Origin: Oscillospiraceae bacterium
Lineage (GTDB): Bacteria > Bacillota > Clostridia > UMGS1810
Reading direction: 5' to 3'
DNA length: 64,000 bases
NCBI GenBank assembly: GCA_015068985.1
Contig: SVJL01000001.1
Coordinates: 1 to 64,000 of the forward strand
Shown piece after piece: positions 1 through 9,435 of this stretch. The notes under the pieces were generated by a model that ran no database searches, was not told the DNA's origin, and saw only the letters and a list, made by a program, of their open reading frames with translations. Numbering within the stretch: position 1 is the stretch's first letter; every line of letters begins with the position of its first letter. A program made the translations under genes and the position numbers.

Positions 1-2
1 AG

Positions 3-446
3 TATGAAAAAAAAGAGTTTAACGGAAATCCGGCAATTGGGATTCACATTCCGAGCGGTACAAAGCTGGATGTTTGCCAAAATCTTTTAAGCTTCAAAGG
101 AGCCCTCGACTTTTTTGCCAAATATTATCCCGAACTCAAAATTTCAGGCTTTGTATGTGAATCTTGGCTGCTTAGCAAAGAGATTGAAGCGGTTATGGGC
201 AGAAAAACCAATATAAGCCGTTTTGGAGATATGTTTGACCGTTATGATATCGGAGATACAAAAGGCGATGCTGTATATCGTTTTGTGTACAAACTTACTC
301 CACCTTATCCCGAACTTGATGATCTCCCTGAAGATACAACCCTCAGAAAAAATCTTAAAGAATATATGAAAAGTGGCAAGAGGGTTTATGCGTGTGGTGG
401 TTTTATAACAACGGAAAAGCTGCATGATATGTTGAGAAATTATTAA
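3..446 (+). CDS. Acyltransferase-domain (GNAT-like) protein, C-terminal fragment; 5' end outside window
   Basis: Frame open from base 3 (YEKKEFNGNPAIGIHIPSGTKLDVCQNLLSFKGALDFFAKYYPELKISGFVCESWLL...) to stop at 446; resembles clostridial acyltransferase-domain proteins. Confidence 0.6.
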   Translation, partial: YEKKEFNGNPAIGIHIPSGTKLDVCQNLLSFKGALDFFAKYYPELKISGFVCESWLLSKEIEAVMGRKTNISRFGDMFDRYDIGDTKGDAVYRFVYKLTPPYPELDDLPEDTTLRKNLKEYMKSGKRVYACGGFITTEKLHDMLRNY

Positions 447-459
447 TGATATTGATGTA

Positions 460-488
460 TTGTATTTTTTTTACTTTTGTTATATAAT
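460..488 (+). promoter_or_regulatory. Putative sigma-A promoter: TTGTAT-17-TATAAT, upstream of M18 aminopeptidase
   Basis: -35 460-465, -10 483-488, 17 bp spacer. Confidence 0.5.
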
Positions 489-526
489 ATAATAAATGCT
501 ATATTCAGAAAGGACAAGATGACATT

Positions 527-1888
527 ATGGAAAGAAAATCAGCTTGGGATAAAATACAAGACAAAAAAATCGTATTCAGATTTTGCGACGATTATATCAA
601 ATACTTAAACCATTCTAAAACAGAGAGAGTTTGCGTAAGCTATACACGCAGATTGGCAGAAGCGGCAGGGTTCAAAGAGCTTGATACAATCGACAGACTC
701 AAACCCGGTATGAAGGTGTATAAAATCAATCGTGGCAAAAACATTGTGCTTGCAGCGATAGGAAAAGATGATATAGACAGTGGATTCAATCTGGTTGCCG
801 CTCATATCGACAGTCCTCGTATAGATGTTAAGCAAATTCCACTTTATGAAGACAGTAACCTTGCTCTTTTTAAAACTCATTATTATGGCGGAATCAAAAA
901 ATATCAGTGGACAGCAATTCCTCTTTCTCTCATTGGTGTTGTAGTTCTTGAGGATGGCACTGTTATTGACGTCAACATTGGTGAATCCGAAAATGACCCT
1001 GTGTTCACAATAACCGACCTGTTGCCGCATCTTGCGTCTGAACAGATGGCAAAGAAGATGTCTGAGGGAATTGGCGGGGAAGATCTCAACATCATAATTG
1101 GTTCGCTTCCATCAGATTGCGAAAAAGACAAATACAAACAAACCGTCATAGATTTGCTGCAGGAAAAATATCAGGTTCAGGAGGAGGATTTTATAAGTGC
1201 AGAGCTTGAGCTGGTGCCAAACTTTAATGCACGTTCCCTCGGTCTTGATTCATCTATGATAGCAGCCTACGGTCAGGACGACAGAGTGTGTGCCTACACT
1301 GCCTACAAGGCGATTGCGGAGCTTGATGTTCCTCAAAGAACTGCCATTTGCTTCCTTGCCGATAAAGAAGAAATTGGTTCTATGGGCAACACCGGAATGC
1401 AGTCAAGGTTTTTTGAAAACTTTGTTGCAAAGCTCATTGCCAAGCAAAAAGACGGCTATTGTGAGCTAATGCTCAAAGATGCATTTTCAAATGCAATGTG
1501 TTTGTCGTCAGATGTTACTTGTGCTATGGATCCAACCTTCAAGAGTGTATCTGAGCCCCTCAATAGTGCATACCTTGGCGAGGGAGTTGCTTTTTCAAAA
1601 TTCACCGGAGCAAGGGGCAAGTCTTCCACCTCTGATGCAAGTGCAGAATTTGTTGCAAAAATCAGAAAAATTCTCAACGATGCTGATGTTGCATGGCAGA
1701 TGACAGAGCTTGGCAAGGTTGATCAGGGCGGTGGAGGAACTGTTGCTCAGTATATTGCTAATCTCGATGTTGACACCATCGACTGTGGTGTGCCGCTTCT
1801 TTCGATGCACGCTCCATATGAGGTGTCGAGCAAGGTAGATGTGTATATGGCATATAAGGCATACAAAGCCTTTTATGTGGCTGAATAA
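527..1888 (+). CDS. M18 family aminopeptidase
   Basis: Full ORF with M18 motifs (NLVAAHIDSPRID, FLADKEEIGSMGNTGMQS, PLLSMHAPYEVSSKVDVYMAYKAYKAF). Confidence 0.9.
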   Translation: MERKSAWDKIQDKKIVFRFCDDYIKYLNHSKTERVCVSYTRRLAEAAGFKELDTIDRLKPGMKVYKINRGKNIVLAAIGKDDIDSGFNLVAAHIDSPRIDVKQIPLYEDSNLALFKTHYYGGIKKYQWTAIPLSLIGVVVLEDGTVIDVNIGESENDPVFTITDLLPHLASEQMAKKMSEGIGGEDLNIIIGSLPSDCEKDKYKQTVIDLLQEKYQVQEEDFISAELELVPNFNARSLGLDSSMIAAYGQDDRVCAYTAYKAIAELDVPQRTAICFLADKEEIGSMGNTGMQSRFFENFVAKLIAKQKDGYCELMLKDAFSNAMCLSSDVTCAMDPTFKSVSEPLNSAYLGEGVAFSKFTGARGKSSTSDASAEFVAKIRKILNDADVAWQMTELGKVDQGGGGTVAQYIANLDVDTIDCGVPLLSMHAPYEVSSKVDVYMAYKAYKAFYVAE

Positions 1889-1935
1889 TATAGAAAGCCG
1901 TAAAAATTTTCTGGTTTGTTTTATACCGGTTGTGT

Positions 1936-3057
1936 TTATTTAAAATATTGATAAATATTACATTTTAACATTCCGTTATATACTTTTCGCTTTTTGTCTG
2001 CATTTTTTCCGTAGTATTTTTCAAAATCTTCGTATGATGTTAAAATATATTTTTTGGCTTCTTTAAATTCATCAAATTTCTTTCCCATCATACGGTATAA
2101 GCCTTGACATTGTTTTATGTCTAAAAGTCTTTCGCCATAGGGTGGATTGCACACAATAACCCCTTTTTCTTTAAATGGTCTCACATTTTTGCAATCACAC
2201 ACAGAAAAGCGGATTTTTTTATCAACACCTGCATTTTTTGCATTTTGTTTTGCAATTTCAATTGCGTCCGGGTCAATATCAGAGGCAAAAATAAAAGTGT
2301 CGTGGCTTTTGTCGATGTTTTCTTTTGCTTCTAATCGAGCATCTTCCCAATAGCTTTTGTCAATGATGTTACGCCACGTTTCGGAAATGAATCGTCTTTT
2401 GAGCCCGGGTGCAATATTGCAGGCATACATTGCTGCCTCAATAGGGATTGTACCGCTTCCGCAAAACGGATCGCAAAATGGCCTGTCGCCACGCCAAAAG
2501 CTCATATCAACCATTGCGTATCCGAGTGTTTCCCTCATAGGGGCAATAACCGCTTTTTCACGGTAGCCGCGCTTGTATAGGTTTTCGCCGCTTGTGTCTA
2601 TATAGATTGACACAGTGTTTTTCATTATAGCAAAATGAATAGGAAATTTTGCATTTGTTTCTTCAAAGTGGCTTATTCCATACACAGATGCCAGCCTTTT
2701 AACAATGCTTTTTTTAATAATTGCCTGGCAATCCGGAACGCTGTGTAGCTGAGATTTTAGACAGTGGCCTGCAACTGGGAAGGCGTCGTTCTTTCCAATG
2801 TAATTTTCCCATGGTATTTTGCCAACTCCGACAAACAGCTCTTCAAAGCTTTCTGCGTGAAAATCAGCCATATGAATCATTATTCTTTCTGCACATCTTA
2901 GATTGATGTTTGCAAGGCAAACAGCTTCAAAATCTCCGGTAAAGTTAACACGACCGTCTGTAACCGAAGTGGTTTCGTAGCCGAGTTTTCTCACTTCGTT
3001 GGCAACAATACTTTCGGTGCCCAGAAGAGTTGGAATGGTAAGGTTAAGAATTTTCAT
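1936..3057 (-). CDS. Class I SAM-dependent RNA methyltransferase (THUMP domain, RlmL/YpsC-like)
   Basis: N-terminal THUMP-like region, DPFCGSGTIPIEAA and VCNPPYGERL motifs. Confidence 0.88.
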   Translation of the reverse strand: MKILNLTIPTLLGTESIVANEVRKLGYETTSVTDGRVNFTGDFEAVCLANINLRCAERIMIHMADFHAESFEELFVGVGKIPWENYIGKNDAFPVAGHCLKSQLHSVPDCQAIIKKSIVKRLASVYGISHFEETNAKFPIHFAIMKNTVSIYIDTSGENLYKRGYREKAVIAPMRETLGYAMVDMSFWRGDRPFCDPFCGSGTIPIEAAMYACNIAPGLKRRFISETWRNIIDKSYWEDARLEAKENIDKSHDTFIFASDIDPDAIEIAKQNAKNAGVDKKIRFSVCDCKNVRPFKEKGVIVCNPPYGERLLDIKQCQGLYRMMGKKFDEFKEAKKYILTSYEDFEKYYGKNADKKRKVYNGMLKCNIYQYFK

Positions 3058-3234
3058 TTTTACCCCCGAAACAATTAGTATAAAATAATTTTATCACATA
3101 ATCCGTCATAAATCTACCCAAATTTTGATTAATTGGATTTTTTAGTCCATTTTGTGAAAAATTGCAGTAGATTTATTTTTTTATGTGTGTTATTATATTG
3201 TTTAGATTTAAACTTATTATTAAGGACTGATAGA

Positions 3235-4146
3235 ATGTTAGATGTGTGTCTGCTTGGAACAGGTGGCACAATGCCCCTGAAAAACAGATGGCTGTCGTCG
3301 GCACTGTTTCGCTACAACGGCAGCTGCATACTTATGGATTGCGGTGAAGGAACTCAGATTGCTCTTAAATCGGCAGCTTTCACCTTTAAACCAATTGACG
3401 TTATTTGTATAACTCATTTTCATGCAGACCACATAAGCGGTCTGCCGGGAATGCTTCTTTCTATGGGCAATGAGGGGCGAACAGCACCCGTGCTCATAAT
3501 TGGCCCCAAAGGGACACGCAAGGTTGTTTCTTCACTTCGCATTATCGCACCGGGGCTGCCTTTTGAGGTAGAAATTGCAGAAATAGAAAACAACGAAGAA
3601 ACGTACTATTTTGACGGCTACACAATAACTGCATTTAAGGTCAGACACGCTGTGGATTGTTATGGTTATCGAATTGATATTGCCCGTGCAGGCAAATTTG
3701 ATGTAGAAAAAGCAAAACTCAATAATGTGCCACTCAAGGCTTGGGGTATGCTCCAAAAAGAGGACGAAGTTGAGGTTGACGGAAAAAAATATACCTCCAA
3801 TATGGTTCTCGGAAATCCGAGAAAGGGGATAAGTGTTGTCTTTTCCACCGACACACGCCCCTGTGAGCTCTTGAAAAATAACTGTTCAAATGCAGATTTG
3901 CTTATTTTAGAGGGTATGTATGGCAGTGATGAAAAAGACAGCAAGGCAAGAGAAGCAATGCATATGACCTTTTCTGAGGCTGCAACAATTGCAGCAGATT
4001 CCGGTGCTTCAAGGCTGTGGCTAACCCATTTTTCGCCATCTATGCCCAATCCTGAGGATTTTGAAGCTGAAGCACGAGCTATTTTTGAACATACCGAAAT
4101 TGGCTATGATTCAAAATGCGACACCCTGCGTTTTATTGACGATTGA
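3235..4146 (+). CDS. rnz: Ribonuclease Z
   Basis: MLDVCLLGTGGTMPLKNRWLSS..., THFHADHISGLPGML metallo-beta-lactamase motif; ATG at 3235 preferred over the longer ORF start at 3133. Confidence 0.88.
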   Translation: MLDVCLLGTGGTMPLKNRWLSSALFRYNGSCILMDCGEGTQIALKSAAFTFKPIDVICITHFHADHISGLPGMLLSMGNEGRTAPVLIIGPKGTRKVVSSLRIIAPGLPFEVEIAEIENNEETYYFDGYTITAFKVRHAVDCYGYRIDIARAGKFDVEKAKLNNVPLKAWGMLQKEDEVEVDGKKYTSNMVLGNPRKGISVVFSTDTRPCELLKNNCSNADLLILEGMYGSDEKDSKAREAMHMTFSEAATIAADSGASRLWLTHFSPSMPNPEDFEAEARAIFEHTEIGYDSKCDTLRFIDD

Positions 4147-4154
4147 TTTGAGGA

Positions 4155-6164
4155 ATGATTTTTGTGAACAAAATTTCATCTGTGACAATAAAGAATAATG
4201 TTATAAAAATACACGAAAAACTCAAAAGCAGATTTCGGCTCTACACAATATGCAAATATATTTTAATGTCTTTGCTCACCAATTTTATTGTTGAGGCATT
4301 GAACCAACGTTCTGTATCCGAAACATTTGCTTTTGTTAAAAATTCTCCCTTGGTTTTCGTATCAGGCTTTTTGATAATTTTTGCCGGACTTGCTGTTTTG
4401 CATTTGCTTAAAAAAAGAAAGTTCTGGACTTTTTTTTGGTGCTTGGCGTGGATATGTGTTGCCATTATAAGCCATATTATGTATTCATTCAGGCTTATGC
4501 CGTTCAGCTTCAACGACTTGCTTCTTTTGCCCACAACGTTTACCGTTTTGCCGCGTTATCTGTCGCTCTGGCAGGTTTGCCTGATAGCTTTGGCAGTTGT
4601 TTTGCTCGTATGGTTTCTTGTGCATATATATAAAAGAACACTGTCCGAGGATGTTGATGTTAAGAAAAACCTTGTATTGCCGATTCTTACGGTTTTTTTG
4701 TGCGTTATTTATTTGGTTTTTTCACACGCTTATGGCGTTGTGGACAAAAAAATTTCCGGACTCTATAACAAATATACCCGAAACGGCTTTGTTTATTGCT
4801 TTTCGAGCAGTGTAATGTATCGTGGTATGACACAGCCCGACAATTATTCGTCAAGTCAAGTAGCGTCAATTGTCAGAAATGTAACAGAACACAATTCAAA
4901 AAAAGAGAAAAAAGCAAACATAATTTTTCTTCAGCTTGAGTCTTTTTTTGATGTTAATAACATTACCGGTCTTTCCTATAGCAAAAATCCTATTCCTGTT
5001 TTCACAAGTCTTGAAGAAAAGTTTTCACACGGTTATCTTGACGTGCCAACCTTTAGTGCCGGCACAGCCAACACAGAATTTGAGGTTATAAGCGGAATGA
5101 GCGTCGACTATTTTGGCATAGGGGAGGTAGCGTATCGTACAATTGTTGCCGATGTTCCAATCGAGACGTCTTGCCACGTGCTGAAACGCCACGGCTATAG
5201 CACCCACGCTATCCACAATAACGAAGCCTCGTTCTATAATCGGAAACACGTATACACCAACATAGGCTTCGATACTTTCACCTCGCTGGAATATATGTAT
5301 GGCACAGAGTATAATCCTCTTGGCTGGGCAAAAGATAAAGCACTCATAACCTCTATTGACGATTGCCTCAATTCTACCGACGGAGTGGATTTTATCTATG
5401 CTGTCGGAGTTCAGTCTCATGGCACGTACCCCGATGATATGACAGACTACGAAAACGCAATAGAAGTTGAGGGGATTGATGATCCGTCTTTAAAAAACCG
5501 CTACGAATACTACCTTAGTCAGATATATGAGGTTGATGCTTTTGTCGGTGATTTAATAAAAGTGCTAAAAAAGAACAAGGAGCCAACAGTTCTTGTTGTT
5601 TTTGGAGACCATATGCCTGGTTTTGAACTTGAAGAGTATCAGCTTTCAAATGGAAGCAAGTATCAGACGGAATATGTTATGTGGTCAAACTTTGGTATGG
5701 ATTGCATAAAGAAAGATTTGCAGTCGTATCAGTTGTATTCGTATGTTCTTGATCGCCTTAACATAGAGGGCGGAGTTATGAGCAAGCTTCACAGACGGTA
5801 TTCATACGCTTTGAATGACGAATATCGTGAGAATTTTGAAATAATACAGTATGATATGATTGAGGGGGAAGGAATCTCCTACGATGGTGAACGCCCTGAG
5901 AGTGTTGCCACCAAAATGGGCGTGAGAACAATCAGCATAAACGATGCCAAATTGGATGGCACATCACTTGTTGTTTGTGGAGAAAATTTTAACGAATTCA
6001 GCAAAATAACTCTCAACGGCGAAGTTTTAGAAACAGAATTTTTAGACGAGGGCAAGCTCACAGCAAACAATGTTAAAGAAGATTTGACAGGCGATATATG
6101 CGTGTCGCAAGTTGATAAGGCTTCTAAGATTCTGTCTTCAAGCAATAGCATAAAATTAGAATAA
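4155..6164 (+). CDS. LTA synthase family protein/membrane sulfatase with C-terminal IPT/TIG-like extension
   Basis: N-terminal TM helices, sulfatase-fold segment (IIFLQLESFFDVNNITGLSYSKNPIPVFTSL...GTANTEFEVISGMS...VVFGDHMPG); C-terminus GENFNEFSKITLNGEVLETEFLDEGKLTANNV. Confidence 0.85.
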   Translation: MIFVNKISSVTIKNNVIKIHEKLKSRFRLYTICKYILMSLLTNFIVEALNQRSVSETFAFVKNSPLVFVSGFLIIFAGLAVLHLLKKRKFWTFFWCLAWICVAIISHIMYSFRLMPFSFNDLLLLPTTFTVLPRYLSLWQVCLIALAVVLLVWFLVHIYKRTLSEDVDVKKNLVLPILTVFLCVIYLVFSHAYGVVDKKISGLYNKYTRNGFVYCFSSSVMYRGMTQPDNYSSSQVASIVRNVTEHNSKKEKKANIIFLQLESFFDVNNITGLSYSKNPIPVFTSLEEKFSHGYLDVPTFSAGTANTEFEVISGMSVDYFGIGEVAYRTIVADVPIETSCHVLKRHGYSTHAIHNNEASFYNRKHVYTNIGFDTFTSLEYMYGTEYNPLGWAKDKALITSIDDCLNSTDGVDFIYAVGVQSHGTYPDDMTDYENAIEVEGIDDPSLKNRYEYYLSQIYEVDAFVGDLIKVLKKNKEPTVLVVFGDHMPGFELEEYQLSNGSKYQTEYVMWSNFGMDCIKKDLQSYQLYSYVLDRLNIEGGVMSKLHRRYSYALNDEYRENFEIIQYDMIEGEGISYDGERPESVATKMGVRTISINDAKLDGTSLVVCGENFNEFSKITLNGEVLETEFLDEGKLTANNVKEDLTGDICVSQVDKASKILSSSNSIKLE

Positions 6165-6171
6165 TAGTTTA

Positions 6172-6219
6172 CAATAACAAAACACACCAAACCCAGTTGT
6201 TTGGTGTGTTTTGTTATTG
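6172..6219. terminator. Bidirectional terminator between convergent genes
   Basis: Perfect 21 bp inverted repeat CAATAACAAAACACACCAAAC (6172-6192)/GTTTGGTGTGTTTTGTTATTG (6199-6219), 6 nt loop. Confidence 0.85.
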
Positions 6220-7023
6220 CGATGATTTGTCCGGCTTTAAAAAATATCTGTCTTTCAGCAATGGGTTGTCTAACTTGCGAAAGTTTGACGGCGAATCGTC
6301 AAAATAGCTTTTGAATAGCTTTGTAAAATATTTTGGAGAATAAAATTGCAAGTCATTACTGATTTTGGTTATTGAGTAATTTGTGTTTATAAGCATAAAC
6401 GCTGCTCGGCGTATTCTGGCAAAGGTTATGTAATCTACGGGTGTTATATCAAACTCTTTTTTAAATAGTCTGCATATGTGATATTTGGTAACACCGCATT
6501 CTTTTGCCACGTCGTCCAGCATTATTTTGTGCTTTGAATTTTTGCCAATATATTGCATAATTTTTACAATCAGATTTGGCTCAGACTCCATCTCGGGTAA
6601 CGACACACATTCTGATATCAGCTTGTATATGTAAATATATGCACTTTCTCCTTTATATAGATTAATTTCTTCAACAAGGGAATCTATGATTTCTTTTATT
6701 TTGGCTTTTTTCGACAGTGTAACATGTGTTGCATAAAGCGCGGGAAAATTGTCGGTAGCATCGCGTGAAAGATATTTGTTCAAATAGGAAATGCCAAAGG
6801 TTATGCGTCTGACTGATGCATCAACATATTCGAGCCTATGGGGACTAAATGGCGGAATAACACACACTGTGCCGCTTTGTATGGTTGTTTCGTGACCGTC
6901 TGAAAAAATCTTCACCATACCGCCGGATACATAAATGATTTCGTAGTGCAGATGAAAATGATATTTGTAGCATTTGTTTACAAAATAAGATGTGTGAAGA
7001 ACAATTCTCTCTTGTTTATTCAT
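6214..7023 (-). CDS. AraC family transcriptional regulator (cupin N-terminus, HTH C-terminus)
   Basis: LHYEIIYVSGGMVKIFSDG...; C-terminal HTH_18 FARIRRAAFMLINTNYSITKISNDLQFYSPKYFTKLFKSYFDDSPSNFRK. Confidence 0.9.
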   Translation of the reverse strand: MNKQERIVLHTSYFVNKCYKYHFHLHYEIIYVSGGMVKIFSDGHETTIQSGTVCVIPPFSPHRLEYVDASVRRITFGISYLNKYLSRDATDNFPALYATHVTLSKKAKIKEIIDSLVEEINLYKGESAYIYIYKLISECVSLPEMESEPNLIVKIMQYIGKNSKHKIMLDDVAKECGVTKYHICRLFKKEFDITPVDYITFARIRRAAFMLINTNYSITKISNDLQFYSPKYFTKLFKSYFDDSPSNFRKLDNPLLKDRYFLKPDKSSQ

Positions 7024-7843
7024 TATTTAATGCACTCCTTCTGTATTCTGACGGTGTCTGACCAAACACATCTTTAAATACTTTTGAAAAATATGACAAG
7101 CTGTTAAAACCGCAATATTTGCTTATTCTTTCTATTGAAAATTCGGGATAAAGCAGCATAGAGTGTGCAAAGTTCATTTTCACACGGTTAACAAAGTAAA
7201 TAGGGGATGTTCCATAATTTTTTTGAAATTGTGATGTCAGTGCTTGCTTAGAAATGTAAAGCTCGCTTGCAAGGGTGTCTAATGTTATTCTTTTGTCAAG
7301 ATTGTTTGCCACATATTCATATACACTTTTGTCCAGTGTTTCCTCGGCATCGGGGTGGGTGCTTCTTAGGGGTTCCGACTTGTCAAGCAGATGCAGAATT
7401 TCTGCAATAGACATAGCGATCATAACCTTGTCTTTGGTTTTTTCAAGACGTGATGCAAGCTTTAATATCTTCTGAATAGCTTGTTCACTTAACTTCCCGT
7501 ATGGGAGAGTTGAAAATGGATTGAGAATTTTTTTGAGAGCTTCATCGGTAAAATATTTCTTGAGTATGTTTGAATTAAAATTAATCAAAAATGTTGTATA
7601 CACATCTGTTTTTGTCACTTTTTTGTGAATTGTAAATGGGTTTATGAGAATAAATGTGCCACTGTTTAATTCATATGTATCATCGGGTAAAATATAGTTT
7701 ACCGCACCCTCAATCATAATATATATTTCGTGTCCTTCGTGAAAATGCAGATATGGCATATTGACCGATTTTTCACTTTTTTGGAGTCTGATAAAAGGCT
7801 CCGGATACTCCATAAATACCATTTGTTCCTTGATATTTTTCAT
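7016..7843 (-). CDS. AraC family transcriptional regulator (cupin N-terminus, HTH C-terminus)
   Basis: LHFHEGHEIYIMIEGAVNYILPDD...; HTH NRVKMNFAHSMLLYPEFSIERISKYCGFNSLSYFSKVFKDVFGQTPSEYR; overlaps the next gene by 8 nt. Confidence 0.9.
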   Translation of the reverse strand: MKNIKEQMVFMEYPEPFIRLQKSEKSVNMPYLHFHEGHEIYIMIEGAVNYILPDDTYELNSGTFILINPFTIHKKVTKTDVYTTFLINFNSNILKKYFTDEALKKILNPFSTLPYGKLSEQAIQKILKLASRLEKTKDKVMIAMSIAEILHLLDKSEPLRSTHPDAEETLDKSVYEYVANNLDKRITLDTLASELYISKQALTSQFQKNYGTSPIYFVNRVKMNFAHSMLLYPEFSIERISKYCGFNSLSYFSKVFKDVFGQTPSEYRRSALNNE

Positions 7844-7925
7844 TTTTTCACCCTCTTTGGACTGTTATAGTTTTTTGCGAATGTTTTTAATCGGTTTTTT
7901 ATATTGGTTAGTAAGCATAAAACTA

Positions 7926-7934
7926 TGGTATAAT
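7926..7934 (+). promoter_or_regulatory. Putative extended -10 promoter (TGG-TATAAT) in divergent intergenic region
   Basis: TGGTATAAT at 7926-7934. Confidence 0.35.
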
Positions 7935-8006
7935 GCGTTTTTGGCACTTTTTTGGTAATCTGTCAGAACAATATTTACAGTTTGCCTCTTATGTCAATAT
8001 TTTATA

Positions 8007-8024
8007 CCATTTTTCCAAAAATGG
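8007..8024. promoter_or_regulatory. Inverted repeat CCATTTTT-CC-AAAAATGG, candidate operator in AraC/GH88 divergent region
   Basis: Perfect 8 bp arms. Confidence 0.4.
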
Positions 8025-8136
8025 CAATATCTTTTTAGAAAAAAACTTAAATTTTGTTGAATGGCATATCAGATTGTGATAAACTGATAATGAAAATAAA
8101 ATATCTTTAGGACATAAATGACAAAATGATGAGGAT

Positions 8137-8178
8137 ACAAAGGGGTACCCCTTTGTTGTGTAGTATGTACACAACAAA
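8137..8178 (+). promoter_or_regulatory. Leader element with two overlapping, mutually exclusive hairpins (X-GGGGTACCCC-X'-N17-X)
   Basis: 20 bp palindrome ACAAAGGGGTACCCCTTTGT (8137-8156) overlapping 11 bp stem TTTGTTGTGTA/TACACAACAAA (8152-8162/8168-8178); 31 nt before ATG 8210. Confidence 0.6.
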
Positions 8179-8209
8179 CTTCTCCATATGATAAAAAATG
8201 GAGGTTATT

Positions 8210-9406
8210 ATGGAAAGAGGAAAAGTTAAATTAAATAATCCGAAAAGATTTCAAAATTATCATCATATTTCTGATGATAAGGTCGGCAATGCCATAAAAA
8301 AAGCTTGTGATAAGCTATTGCTTTTTGCAGATGTGTATAGAGACAAATTCCCCTCTAATCACTGTGATTCTGAATCTTTTAAATATAATCTTGGAGAAAA
8401 CAATAACTGGACTTGCGGAATGCTCACAGGTTGCTATCTTTTGGCGTATGAGTTCACCAAAAACGAAAAGTTTTTAGATGTTGCAAAGCATCATATGGCT
8501 TCATACCGTAAGCGAATAGATGAAAAAACAACCCTTCAGGATCACGACGTTGGTTTTGTTTTTTCGCCTTCGTCTGTTGCACTTCACAAGCTGACCGGAG
8601 ATAGCGAAGCATTAAATATATCCTTAGAGGCTGCAAAGCATTTGTATGACACAGGCTACAGCATCAAGGGCGACTTTATTCTCAGAGCCGGCACCAGAGC
8701 CGATCAGGAATGGGCGTGCCGCACTATGATGGACTCGCTTCTCAATGCTCCTCTGCTTTTTTGGGCAGGAGAACACTTGAACGATTCAAAATACACCAAT
8801 GCCGGTCTTGGTCAGAGCAGAATAACCGACACCTGTCTTGCAAGAGAGGATGGTTCAACATTTCATCACTATCAGTTTGAGGTCGGCACACATCGTCCTC
8901 TTCACGGCCTTACGCTGCAAGGGGCATCAGCAGATTCATGTTGGTCACGGGGTCATTCGTGGGGCGTGCTTGGGTTGCCCATTGCCTATGCCTACACGGG
9001 CGAAGACTGGATAATTCCTCTTCATACAGACCTTGCTCATTATATGCTGAATCATCTGCCGGAAGATAATATTCCGTATTGGGACTATGACTACATAAGC
9101 GGTGATGAACCTCGCGACAGTTCTGCAGGAGTTATTTCGGCCTGCGGACTGATGGAAATGGCAAAGCATTTGCCTGATAGTTCTCCCGACAAAGAGATAT
9201 ACAAAAATGCAGCATCAATGATGCTAGAATCAGTTATAGACACCTGCACAAGCGATGCAAATGCTTCATGTGACGGTCTCATAACATATGTTACAGCTGC
9301 CAAACCCCAGGGTGAGGGCATAAACGGCTGTGCAACCTATGGTGACTATTTCTACTTGGAAGCTTTGATGCGTTACTCCAACCCCGATTGGAAAATGTAT
9401 TGGTAA
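8210..9406 (+). CDS. Glycoside hydrolase family 88 (unsaturated glucuronyl hydrolase-like)
   Basis: DHDVGFVFSPSSVALHKLTGD, SRGHSWGVLGLPIAYAYTGE; RBS GGAGG then ATG 8210; no signal peptide. Confidence 0.85.
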   Translation: MERGKVKLNNPKRFQNYHHISDDKVGNAIKKACDKLLLFADVYRDKFPSNHCDSESFKYNLGENNNWTCGMLTGCYLLAYEFTKNEKFLDVAKHHMASYRKRIDEKTTLQDHDVGFVFSPSSVALHKLTGDSEALNISLEAAKHLYDTGYSIKGDFILRAGTRADQEWACRTMMDSLLNAPLLFWAGEHLNDSKYTNAGLGQSRITDTCLAREDGSTFHHYQFEVGTHRPLHGLTLQGASADSCWSRGHSWGVLGLPIAYAYTGEDWIIPLHTDLAHYMLNHLPEDNIPYWDYDYISGDEPRDSSAGVISACGLMEMAKHLPDSSPDKEIYKNAASMMLESVIDTCTSDANASCDGLITYVTAAKPQGEGINGCATYGDYFYLEALMRYSNPDWKMYW

Positions 9407-9435
9407 AAATATGGATTTCAGAAAGGATTTATGTT

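Noticed and set aside
605-1030. 141 aa antisense ORF inside the M18 aminopeptidase gene
   Set aside because: Fully antisense to a clear conserved CDS, no RBS or family resemblance
3133-3234. Upstream extension of the RNase Z ORF
   Set aside because: RNase Z homology begins at MLDVCLLGTGGT (3235); upstream part is AT-rich intergenic sequence
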